From an uncultured Lysobacter sp. (GTDB taxonomy: Bacteria; Pseudomonadota; Gammaproteobacteria; Xanthomonadales; Xanthomonadaceae): DNA of 6,174 nucleotides. The DNA lies in the NCBI GenBank assembly GCA_902805755.1, contig CADCUA010000523.1, positions 1-6,174 of the forward strand, in the 5' to 3' direction. Position numbers and translations under genes: made by a program. The notes under the pieces are model-generated. The model did no database searches. It worked only from the letters and a program-made list of their open reading frames with translations, and was not told the DNA's origin. Below, in pieces: positions 1-6,174 of this stretch (position 1 is the stretch's first letter; each line of letters opens with the position of its first letter).

Positions 1-437
1 GGGCGGTAGCGGCGTTTCGCGAGCCAGCTGCCACGGTGGTTCGCGACGTTGAGCTCCTCGGCATACACATGCACTTTCGCGTGCGGAAAATCCTCGATGC
101 CGCCGGCATGGTCGAAGTCCAGGTGGGTGACGACGATATGCCGCACGTCACTGGGCGCGTAACCGAGCGCGCGGATCTGCTCGTCGGCGGTTTCGGTGAT
201 GCGAAGGCGCGGGCGCACGATCGCCCGCATCACCCGGCTCAGGCGCTTGTGCGGCTCGTCGACGTCCTTGCGCCCCAGGCCGGTATCGACGAGCACCAGG
301 CCGCTGTCCGTCTCGATCAGCAGGCAGTGGCACACGAGCGTGGCGGGACTCAGCACACCGGAGGTCACGCCATCCATGAGGTGCCCGCCGAACGGGCACA
401 TCGTGCCGCAGTTCAGATGGTGCACACGCAGCGTCAC
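1..437 (-). CDS. MBL-fold metallohydrolase, N-terminal part (3' end outside window)
   Basis: The frame gives 145 residues and runs off the left edge without a stop. It begins V-T-L-R-V-H-H-L-N-C-G-T-M-C-P, typical of lactonase-like MBL hydrolases. A first hydrophobic strand pair ends in LVLVDTGLG (residues 47-55), the usual DTG turn of the fold. Residues 104-113 read THLDFDHAGG (HLDFDH at bases 125-108), the metal-binding motif, followed by I-E-D-F-P-H-A-K-V-H-V-Y-A. The second His of the standard HxHxDH is Asp here. Later metal ligands would lie outside the window. The enzyme probably hydrolyses a small ester, lactone or phosphoester in the cytoplasm (no signal peptide); the substrate cannot be told. 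I prefer GTG at 437, four bases after the stop of the small gene; its ribosome site is weak (AGG at 443-441, too close), which would fit coupling. ATG at 399-397 (codon 13) would cut off the conserved N-terminus. Confidence 0.85.
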   Translation of the reverse strand, partial: MTLRVHHLNCGTMCPFGGHLMDGVTSGVLSPATLVCHCLLIETDSGLVLVDTGLGRKDVDEPHKRLSRVMRAIVRPRLRITETADEQIRALGYAPSDVRHIVVTHLDFDHAGGIEDFPHAKVHVYAEELNVANHRGSWLAKRRYR

Positions 438-441
438 GGGC

Positions 442-654
442 CTAGTCCGTGACCTGGCCCGGCGGCGGCGTGTTGCGCGGATCGAGTTCGATGCGCGCGG
501 AGCGATCGGTGCGCGGGTTCATGGTGCCGGCGTTCGGCGGCGTGAGGTCGGCGCCCTGCCCGGGCTGCTCATGGCGATCGAACTGGCGCCGCAGCTCGCC
601 GGCCGCATGGTCGACTTCCTCGTGCGGCGGGTTGTTGCCGGGGATCTTGCTCAT
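442..654 (-). CDS. Small polar hypothetical protein, 70 residues
   Basis: I do not recognise this protein. It runs from ATG at 654 to TAG at 444-442. Support for a real gene: an AGGAG ribosome binding site 6 bases before the ATG; about 63 of 70 codons end in G or C by eye, as in tamA and tamB; and a snug fit between tamB (77 bases upstream) and the hydrolase (GTG 4 bases after the stop). The product has no signal peptide, membrane segment or cysteine. The N-terminal part (HEEVDHAAGELRRQFDRHEQ, residues 11-30) could form a short charged helix; the remainder is rich in Pro, Gly, Asp, Asn and Arg and looks disordered (PPNAGTMNPRTD, NTPPPGQVTD). It is probably cytoplasmic. It may be coupled in translation to the hydrolase downstream. 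Function unknown. Confidence 0.7.
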   Translation of the reverse strand: MSKIPGNNPPHEEVDHAAGELRRQFDRHEQPGQGADLTPPNAGTMNPRTDRSARIELDPRNTPPPGQVTD

Positions 655-681
655 CGCAGACTCCTACGCGGGAGCTGCGAT
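653..681 (-). promoter_or_regulatory. Hairpin enclosing the Shine-Dalgarno and start codon of the small gene
   Basis: On the minus strand ATCGCAG-CTCC pairs with GGAG-T-CTGCGAT around the 6-base loop CGCGTA. This gives 11 Watson-Crick pairs with one bulged T. The 3' arm contains GGAG of the AGGAG ribosome binding site (665-661) and ends with the A and T of the ATG (654-652); the spacing between AGGAG and ATG is 6 bases. If it folds, ribosome access to the 70-codon gene would be blocked. This resembles translational control by start-site masking, but no ligand, temperature response or partner RNA can be read from the sequence. Confidence 0.45.
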
Positions 682-682
682 C

Positions 683-720
683 TGAGCACCCGGGCTGAGG
701 ATGCCGGGTGAACAGGCTCA
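683..720 (-). repeat. Inverted repeat just downstream of tamB
   Basis: CACCCGG (687-693) and CCGGGTG (704-710) are perfect complements around a 10-base loop. An outer TGAG/CTCA pair (683-686 with 717-720) could extend the structure across a 6-base bulge on one side. On the minus strand the core stem begins 21 bases after the tamB stop. There is no T-run after it, so it is not a standard intrinsic terminator; it could be a transcript end, a processing or stability hairpin, or nothing functional. The complementarity is seen directly; any role is a guess. Confidence 0.4.
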
Positions 721-731
721 TGCGCAGCCCA

Positions 732-3700
732 TCAGCGCTCGTGCCGGTAGTTGACCGAGGCGCGGTTCTCCACCGAGCTCGATTCGATCTCCAGCGCGAA
801 GCCGCGACGCAGCAGGTACTTGAGCGTCAGTACCTGGCCGGTGCCGAGCAGCGACACGCCATAGCCGACGTACAGGCGCGGCGAGAGGTACTTGCCGATG
901 CCGAACACGCTGCCGCCGAGCGTGCGGCTTTCCAGCACGCCGGCATCGTCCAGGCCGATGCGCGCGCCCAGCTGCGAGGCAAGCAGGCTGCCACCGGCCG
1001 ACAGCGCCGCGTCGGCGGCGTTGAGCTGCTGGCCTTCGGCGCCGCCCACGCTGGACAGCGGGCGGCCGAGCGCGAGGTAGGACAGTGCCTCGGACTGCGA
1101 CGCACCGGTGCTGGACCACACCGACGCGGTCGGCGCCGACGCGCGGCCGCGCACATCGATGCCGGCGGTGATGTCGCCGACCTCGCGCTCGGCGCGGATG
1201 TCGAGCACCGGATCGCCGACCGCCCCGCCCGACCACACCAGGCGCCCGCGCGTGATCGTCAGCCGCTGGCCGTAGGCGGTGTAGCGGCCGTCGACCTCGA
1301 GTTGCCCGCGCGCGGTCATGTCACCACCAGGCACGCTGCGCACCTGCAGCTGTCCATCCAGACCGCCGGTCAGCCCGAAGCCGCTGAGCGCGACGTCCTC
1401 GCCGAGGACCAGGGCCAGGTCCAGTGCGACCGGCGTGTCCACTTTCGCTTTCGGGTCCACGGGGTCAAGCACGACGACGTCGGGCGAGACCTTCGCGCCC
1501 TGGTCCAGGCGTTCCAGGTTGATCTGCGCCGTCGGCACGGTGACGCGGCCGGTGACGGTGGTCGGCACGCCGGCGGCGACGCGGATCTGCACGTCGGGAT
1601 CGACCACGGCCATCAGCTCGCGCGTGTCGGCGACCAGCACGTTGTCGCCGCGCACGTTTAGCACGAGCGGCGCCGCGCCCGGCCGCCAGGCGAGGCTGCC
1701 GTCCACGGTGAGCACCCCATCGCCCGAGCGCACGCGGCCGTCGATGCGCGCGCTGCCGTCGGGCTGCGCAACCAGCCGTGCGGAACCCTCGCGCAGCTCG
1801 ATGCCAAGCGCCGGCAACTCGGTCGTGAAGGCCGCGAGCTGCGCCTGTCCGCCAATGCGCGGCTGTGCACGCGTGCCGCCCAGCGTGATGCGCCCGTCCA
1901 GGCGCCCGCGCGGGTCGACGATGTCGGGCGAGAACAGCTCCAGCCAGGTGAGCTCGTCGGTGTTGACCGCGACCTCGCCGGCCAGCGGTGCATGGCCGTC
2001 CCAGCCGGTGGCGACGCGCGCATCGAGGCGCCCGTCGCCGAACAGGCCGGCGCCGAGTTCCGCACTCAGCCGCTGTGGGTCGAACGTGGCGCGCAGCGCG
2101 AGGTTCTCGTAGCGCAGGATTTCCGCGCGCGAGCGTTCGCCGAAGCGCAGCCCGCCGCCCGCGGAGGTGATCGTCGCCTGCCCACGCCAAGCATTGCCGG
2201 CCGGGCGCAGCTGCGCATCCAGTGCGAGTTCGCCGCGCAGCAGCCAGGGCCGCTCGTCCTGCGGTTCGTCCGTGCTGGCCGCGAGGTACGGCTGCAGCAG
2301 CGCCAGCGGCAGGCCGCGACCGTTGACGTCGAGCCCGCGGCGCGGCCAGTCGGCGCTCGCGCACAGCGAACCGCCGCCGGCTGCGACCAGGCAGGTCGCG
2401 CTCAGCGCGCCGTTGCGGCCGTCCCAGCGCCACTGCGCGGGCTGCTGCAGCGACCACGCCGCGCCACGCGAAGGCTCCAGCCGCAACGACGCGAGCGTGC
2501 CCTGCCACGTGGCGCCGCGCTTGCTCGCCTGGCCCTGCAACGCGAGCGCGCCGGCGTCGCCGCGCGCCTGCGCCTGCAGGCTCAGCGCCTCGACCGCGCC
2601 ACGCGCGTCCACCGCCAGCGAGGTCAGCGGCATGCCCAGCTGCAGGCCGCTGGCCCGCAGCGTCAGCTCGCCCGGCGTCGCGCGGGCCTGCCAGGGCAGG
2701 CGCCCACGCGCGAGCAGCGTGTCGGCGCGGTACGCGCCCCAGCGCAGGTCGCCGCCGACAAGGTCGGCCTCAATGCTCGGCGCGGTGCGTGGGCCGGTCA
2801 GCTGCAGCGTGCCACGCAGCGTGCCGGTCGCGTCCGGCAGCAGGTCGGCCAGCTGCAGCGGCTGCAGGCGCACATCGACATCGAGCGCCGAACCAATCGT
2901 GCCGCGCGCATCGATCAGGCTTTCACCGATGCGCATGTCGACGTCGCCGCGATAACTGGCCGGCGTCGAGCGCGCCGCGCCCTGCACGGCCAGCGCCGCG
3001 CGTCCGGCGAGTGCCCGGCCGCGCAGCTGACCGCCGATGCGCGGCACGTCGATCGTCGCGACCAGCCCGCCGCGCGTCGAGGCGCCGCGTCCACGCGATT
3101 GCACGCGCGCATCGACCGCGCCGTCCCAGCCCTTGACGAAGAAGCCGGGGTCGAATGCGTCGAGCGTCGCGTTCGCGTTCCACTGCAGTTGCGGCGTGGT
3201 GGTGAACGCACCGTCCGCGGCGAGCCGCCCACGCCCCAGCGACAGCGCGAGGTTGCCGCGGTACTGCTGCCCACGCTGCGTCAGGTCCGCGCGGCCACCG
3301 ATCGGGCGGTCACGCAGGCGCCCGCCGAGCTCGCGCACCGAGAACGTCGCGTCCTGGCCGCCGCCGGTGCGGGCCTGGCCGCGACTGGCGAGCTGCCCGC
3401 GCACGGCGCCGTCCCAGCCGGGCAGGAAATAACCCGGGTCGAAGCCGGCCAGCTGCGCGCTCAGGTCCCAGCGCAGCTGCGGCCGCCATGCGATCTCGCC
3501 CTTCGCGTCCAGCGTACCGGTCGGCATCGCGACCTGCAGCGTGCGGATCGCCAGCTGCTGCTCGCGGCCGCGGCCGTCCAGCCGCAGCGTCGCGTGTTCG
3601 CCGGCGCGATCGATGCGCGCGCGCCCGGCGACCGCCCAGGCCTGCTGCGTACCGGCAACGCCGAGCTGGGCGTTCGCGGTCACCGGCGCGGCGCCCTGCG

Positions 3701-4910
3701 CGCCCCAGCGCAGGCCGCGCGCATTCACCGCATAGCGGATGCGTGCATCGCCGGTCTCGCCGAAATCGCCACGGCCACGCACCTGCACCTGGCCGTCGAA
3801 GATGCGCAGCGACAGCGGGTCGAATTCGAGGATCTGTTCTTCCAGCGCAATGCGCGAAGGCAGCAGCGTCGCGGCGAAATCGCCCTGGCGCACGCTGCCT
3901 TCCAGCCGTGCGCGACCGCCGGTGCCATCGGCGCGCAGGTGCACGCTCAGCGGAGCGGGTGCGGGCTCGGCCGCCCCGGCCAGCAACGCGGTATCGATGC
4001 CGTCGGCGTCGATGCGCAGCCGCCACTGCGCACTGTCGGTGTCGGCGCCCAGCGCGCTCCGTGGCGCACGCAACACGAGCGTTGCGTTGACCGTGCCCGG
4101 CGCTGCGCCGGCGACGGCGACGTCCATGCGCGCGAGGTCGCCGCGCGCGACCAGGCCCAGATGCAGCGGCGTGCGCGCATTCGGCGCCGGAATCGCCGCG
4201 GTCGCGGTGAGGTCGGTGCGGTAGTTGTCGCGCGGGACGTAATCGCCGTGCGCGGTGAAGCGGCCGCGGTCGCTGTCGATCACCAGCCGCTCGACGTGCA
4301 GCGCGCCGGCCTGTGCATCCAGCCCGCCGCGCACGCGACGGATGTCGATCAGCGGCGCACCGACGCGCGTCACCACGAGCCCGTCGACGCGGATGTCGTC
4401 AGCCTGCAACGACAGCGGCGGCGCGATCTGTGGCAATACCTCCGGCCAGCGCGGCAGCTCGAACGGCTCCTCGCTTTCAGGCAGGTCCAGCGTCGCGCCT
4501 TCGATGGCGAGCGCGTCCAGCCGCAGCCGGCGACCGACCAGCGGGCCGAGCGCCGGGTCCAGCGTCACGCGCCGCGCGGCGAACGTGAGCTTGTCGAACG
4601 TGAAACGCACGTCGTGCATCGTCAGCGGCCCCGACGCGGGGCCTTCCGCGGCGCGCCAGGTCAGCGTCGCGTTGTCGGGCAGGCGCGCCTTGATCTGCGC
4701 CAGCAGCAACTCGCGGCCGCCGATCGTGCTCAGCAGCCACCACGCGAACGCCGCGAGCGCCAGCGTCAGCAGGCCGGCGCCGAGGCTGGTGCGAATCGCG
4801 AGCCGGCGCCGACGCGCGTGGCGGCGCGCGCGCAGTTCGGCGATGCGGGCTTCGCGTTCCTCGGGCGTCGGCGCAGCCGCATCGACGGGTTTCGCGTCGG
4901 GCAGCGTCAC
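732..4910 (-). CDS. tamB: TamB, translocation and assembly module inner-membrane/periplasmic subunit
   Basis: TamB is an AsmA-like protein anchored in the inner membrane by its N-terminus. It crosses the periplasm as a long beta-sheet groove and contacts TamA with its C-terminus; it functions in outer-membrane protein assembly and probably phospholipid transport. The frame encodes 1392 residues, longer than the 1259 of E. coli TamB. Residues 1-41 are cytoplasmic and Arg-rich, about 42-61 form the membrane anchor (LGAGLLTLALAAFAWWLL), and 80-145 match the conserved start of the periplasmic part. Tandem ~96-residue units occupy about 476-668. The C-terminal TamB/DUF490 domain covers about 1030-1392, with GRVTVPTAQI (1121-1130), LTITRGRLVWSGG (1217-1229), SYLALGRPLS (1277-1286) and a last strand ASVNYRHER. 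I chose the GTG at 4910-4908: it overlaps the tamA stop (GTGA), a GGGAG lies 7 bases upstream, and the next in-frame ATG is codon 98, after the anchor. The frame can be read further upstream inside tamA, but that stretch is Arg-rich shadow. The only cysteines are C840 and C850. Confidence 0.95.
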   Translation of the reverse strand: MTLPDAKPVDAAAPTPEEREARIAELRARRHARRRRLAIRTSLGAGLLTLALAAFAWWLLSTIGGRELLLAQIKARLPDNATLTWRAAEGPASGPLTMHDVRFTFDKLTFAARRVTLDPALGPLVGRRLRLDALAIEGATLDLPESEEPFELPRWPEVLPQIAPPLSLQADDIRVDGLVVTRVGAPLIDIRRVRGGLDAQAGALHVERLVIDSDRGRFTAHGDYVPRDNYRTDLTATAAIPAPNARTPLHLGLVARGDLARMDVAVAGAAPGTVNATLVLRAPRSALGADTDSAQWRLRIDADGIDTALLAGAAEPAPAPLSVHLRADGTGGRARLEGSVRQGDFAATLLPSRIALEEQILEFDPLSLRIFDGQVQVRGRGDFGETGDARIRYAVNARGLRWGAQGAAPVTANAQLGVAGTQQAWAVAGRARIDRAGEHATLRLDGRGREQQLAIRTLQVAMPTGTLDAKGEIAWRPQLRWDLSAQLAGFDPGYFLPGWDGAVRGQLASRGQARTGGGQDATFSVRELGGRLRDRPIGGRADLTQRGQQYRGNLALSLGRGRLAADGAFTTTPQLQWNANATLDAFDPGFFVKGWDGAVDARVQSRGRGASTRGGLVATIDVPRIGGQLRGRALAGRAALAVQGAARSTPASYRGDVDMRIGESLIDARGTIGSALDVDVRLQPLQLADLLPDATGTLRGTLQLTGPRTAPSIEADLVGGDLRWGAYRADTLLARGRLPWQARATPGELTLRASGLQLGMPLTSLAVDARGAVEALSLQAQARGDAGALALQGQASKRGATWQGTLASLRLEPSRGAAWSLQQPAQWRWDGRNGALSATCLVAAGGGSLCASADWPRRGLDVNGRGLPLALLQPYLAASTDEPQDERPWLLRGELALDAQLRPAGNAWRGQATITSAGGGLRFGERSRAEILRYENLALRATFDPQRLSAELGAGLFGDGRLDARVATGWDGHAPLAGEVAVNTDELTWLELFSPDIVDPRGRLDGRITLGGTRAQPRIGGQAQLAAFTTELPALGIELREGSARLVAQPDGSARIDGRVRSGDGVLTVDGSLAWRPGAAPLVLNVRGDNVLVADTRELMAVVDPDVQIRVAAGVPTTVTGRVTVPTAQINLERLDQGAKVSPDVVVLDPVDPKAKVDTPVALDLALVLGEDVALSGFGLTGGLDGQLQVRSVPGGDMTARGQLEVDGRYTAYGQRLTITRGRLVWSGGAVGDPVLDIRAEREVGDITAGIDVRGRASAPTASVWSSTGASQSEALSYLALGRPLSSVGGAEGQQLNAADAALSAGGSLLASQLGARIGLDDAGVLESRTLGGSVFGIGKYLSPRLYVGYGVSLLGTGQVLTLKYLLRRGFALEIESSSVENRASVNYRHER
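2907..3485 (-). repeat. Two tandem ~96-residue repeat units within tamB
   Basis: TamB residues 476-571 (bases 3485-3198) and 572-668 (bases 3197-2907) align with roughly half of the positions identical by eye. Shared landmarks are PQL.W (477-481 and 573-577), FDPG.F..GWDGAV (490-503 and 586-599), IGG/LGG-LR-R with GRA.L (528-543 and 626-640) and a Y-RG step (550-552 and 653-655). A weaker third unit seems to follow at residues about 674-738 (bases 2891-2697), with the L.L.PLQLADLLPDATGTLRG stretch standing in for the FDPG...GWDGAV segment. Repetition is a feature of the elongated AsmA/TamB fold, where each unit adds strands to the groove. The repeat is at protein level, with only short identical DNA stretches such as the codons for GWDGA, so it is an old duplication. 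Confidence 0.75.
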
Positions 4911-6174
4911 AGCTCCGCTCCCATGCTCAGCACCAGCTGGAACGACGAGTCGGGATTGTCCAGCCCGCGCGCGATGTCGACGCGCACCGGGCCGACCGGC
5001 GAGCGCCAGCGCAGCCCGACGCCGACGCCGGTGCGCCATTCCGGCGAATCGTTGAATGCGCTGCCGCTGTCGACGAACACCGCCGCGCCCCATTCGTCGC
5101 TGAAGTACTGCTCGTACTCCACGCTCGCGGTGGTGACGTTGCGCGCGCCGACCGCGAAGCGCCGGCCTTCGGCGCCGATGCGCGGACCGACCTCGCGCCA
5201 GGCGTAGCCGCGGATGCTGCGGTCACCGCCGGCGTGGAAGCGCAGGCTCGGCGGCAGCGTGCCGACTTCGGCGTCGACGAATGTATGCCCGAGCTCACCG
5301 CGCACCAGCAGCCGGCTCTGCGGGCCCAGGCCGCGGTACCAGCGCGCGGTTGCGTGGATCTGCGCGAAGCTCTCGTCCGAGCCCACGCCTTCGACGCCGC
5401 CGCGCAGCATCAGCGTGCCGCCCAGGCCTTTGCGTGGCTGCAGGCGGTCGTCAACATCGATGTATTCGCCGCGGATGGATGCGTACGAGAACGTGGCGAA
5501 GCGGTAATCCACCGGCGTGTCCGCATCGAGATCATCCTCGGCCGCGTACGCCCAGCGCTCGCGCAGTGCATGCAGCGAGGCGGTCGCGGTGAGGTAGCGG
5601 TTGATTTCCCCGCTGCGGCTGGCCACGAGTTCGACGCGGCGGTTGTCGATGTAATCGGTCTGCTCGTCGGCGGCCTGCGCGCTGAGCGTGTACCAGCCGT
5701 CCAGCCAGGCGAGCGCCGGGATGCGGTACTGCAGCGTCAGCGTCCTGCGACGCTGCGCGAAATCCATTTGCGCGAGCGCCTTGTGCCCGCGCATGTTCAC
5801 GTAGCGCCGCTCCGCGCCGAGGCGCACGCCGGCGCCGCTGTCGGTGCCGAAGCTCAGACCGGCGGTGTACACATCGCGCTTGGCGGGAATCAGCGTGACC
5901 GCGACCGGCACCTGCCGGTTCACCGCCTCGTCGGGCTTGGGTTCGATGCTGATGCTGGCGAAGTAATCCAGCCGCGCAAGCGATTCGCGCAGGCGGTCGA
6001 GCTTGCCCTGGTGGTAATAGCTGCCGGGCTCCCAGTACACCAGGCGCTCGAGCAGGCTGTTGTTGACCACCGGCTTGGGCGTCTGCACGAACGTGGTCTG
6101 GCCGATGTCATAGCGCGCGCCGCTGGTCCAGACCAGGTCGATGTCCGCTGCCTGCTGCGCGCGCGTGACCTCGA
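4907..6174 (-). CDS. tamA: TamA, outer-membrane Omp85-family protein (5' end outside window)
   Basis: TamA is the outer-membrane barrel subunit of the translocation and assembly module and works with TamB. The frame is open from the right edge, so the upstream signal peptide and first POTRA domains are not visible; 421 residues remain. Fragment residues about 20-100 look like the last POTRA domain, ending in the typical 'L..LDYFASISIEP' stretch. The barrel begins near residue 101 (YTAGLSFGTDSG, the usual first-strand sequence of TamA). Residues 315-323 read GGDRSIRGY, the loop-6 (V/I)RG(F/Y) signature that defines Omp85 barrels (bases 5204-5230). The last strands contain SPVGPVRVDIARGLDN and the protein ends SMGAEL, close to the GPEL ending of E. 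coli TamA. The barrel length matches the roughly 310-320 residues usual for the family. The TGA stop overlaps the tamB GTG start. No frameshift is visible. The family assignment is firm; TamA rather than another Omp85 member is supported by the adjacent tamB. Confidence 0.95.
   Translation of the reverse strand, partial: EVTRAQQAADIDLVWTSGARYDIGQTTFVQTPKPVVNNSLLERLVYWEPGSYYHQGKLDRLRESLARLDYFASISIEPKPDEAVNRQVPVAVTLIPAKRDVYTAGLSFGTDSGAGVRLGAERRYVNMRGHKALAQMDFAQRRRTLTLQYRIPALAWLDGWYTLSAQAADEQTDYIDNRRVELVASRSGEINRYLTATASLHALRERWAYAAEDDLDADTPVDYRFATFSYASIRGEYIDVDDRLQPRKGLGGTLMLRGGVEGVGSDESFAQIHATARWYRGLGPQSRLLVRGELGHTFVDAEVGTLPPSLRFHAGGDRSIRGYAWREVGPRIGAEGRRFAVGARNVTTASVEYEQYFSDEWGAAVFVDSGSAFNDSPEWRTGVGVGLRWRSPVGPVRVDIARGLDNPDSSFQLVLSMGAEL
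4911..4922 (-). promoter_or_regulatory. tamB ribosome binding site inside the end of tamA
   Basis: GGGAG (4922-4918) lies 7 bases before the tamB GTG, within the last codons of tamA. With the 4-base GTGA stop/start overlap this decides the start and suggests translational coupling of tamA and tamB. Confidence 0.65.

Noticed and set aside
36..452. A 138-codon plus-strand open frame at the left end.
   Set aside because: The minus strand encodes an MBL hydrolase with a clear DTG turn and THLDFDHAGG motif over the same bases; the plus frame is its shadow.
196..711. A 171-codon plus-strand frame covering the small gene and the tamB downstream gap.
   Set aside because: No domain or good ribosome site was seen; it crosses the end of one minus-strand gene and an intergenic stretch, and its Arg-rich product is typical of shadow frames.
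683..720. A Rho-independent terminator after tamB.
   Set aside because: The stem is present but is followed by CTCAGATCGC on the minus strand, with no T-run, so it is listed only as an inverted repeat.
655..731. A sigma-70 promoter for the small gene.
   Set aside because: The 77-base gap shows no convincing -35/-10 pair; it is GC-rich and occupied by the two inverted repeats.
708..1661. A 317-codon open frame on the plus strand opposite the tamB C-terminal domain.
   Set aside because: Composition is Arg/Ala/His-rich without domain signatures; the opposite strand holds the conserved TamB C-terminus.
4911..5093. Extension of tamB upstream to a start at 5093, adding 61 codons.
   Set aside because: The added stretch lies within the conserved TamA barrel end, is Arg-rich shadow sequence, and would give an implausible N-terminus; the GTG at 4910 has a ribosome site and the usual overlap.
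1992..5207. A 1071-codon open frame on the plus strand, antisense to tamB and the end of tamA.
   Set aside because: It mirrors the strongly GC3-biased coding strand, where stops on the opposite strand are rare. Its product is an Arg/Ala/Gln-rich low-complexity string without domains, and the minus-strand reading is clearly TamB.

Overview
The window is GC-rich DNA (about 70% by eye) from a Gram-negative proteobacterium. The TamA/TamB pair, the strong GC3 codon bias and the TamB variant fit a Xanthomonadaceae-like gammaproteobacterium (Lysobacter, Luteimonas or Xanthomonas type). That placement is an inference from style; no marker gene is present. All four supported genes lie on the minus strand, so transcription runs from the right end (6174) to the left end (1).

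From right to left: (1) 6174-4907 is the C-terminal 421 residues of TamA, an Omp85-family outer-membrane protein. It covers the last POTRA domain and the whole beta-barrel; its start lies beyond the window. (2) 4910-732 is a complete tamB of 1392 codons, starting at a GTG that overlaps the tamA stop by 4 bases. It encodes an inner-membrane-anchored, periplasm-spanning AsmA-like protein with the TamB C-terminal domain. (3) 731-655 is a 77-base gap with two adjacent inverted repeats. The second one encloses the Shine-Dalgarno and part of the start codon of the next gene. (4) 654-442 is a 70-codon gene for a small polar protein that I do not recognise. (5) 437-1 is the N-terminal 145 codons of an MBL-fold metallohydrolase, which runs off the left edge.

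TamA and TamB form the translocation and assembly module. TamB bridges the periplasm to the TamA barrel and takes part in outer-membrane protein assembly and, in current models, in glycerophospholipid transport to the outer membrane. The small protein and the hydrolase are close together (4 bases apart) and may be coupled to each other. Whether they are co-transcribed with tamAB is open, because no T-tract terminator and no clear promoter is visible between the two pairs.

The core of the window is ordinary, well-known biology. The parts most worth a second look are the start-site hairpin of the small gene, the tandem ~96-residue repeats inside TamB, the Asp-for-His substitution in the hydrolase metal motif, and the long Arg-rich cytoplasmic N-terminus of TamB. 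I found no CRISPR array, tRNA, rRNA, insertion sequence or phage gene.
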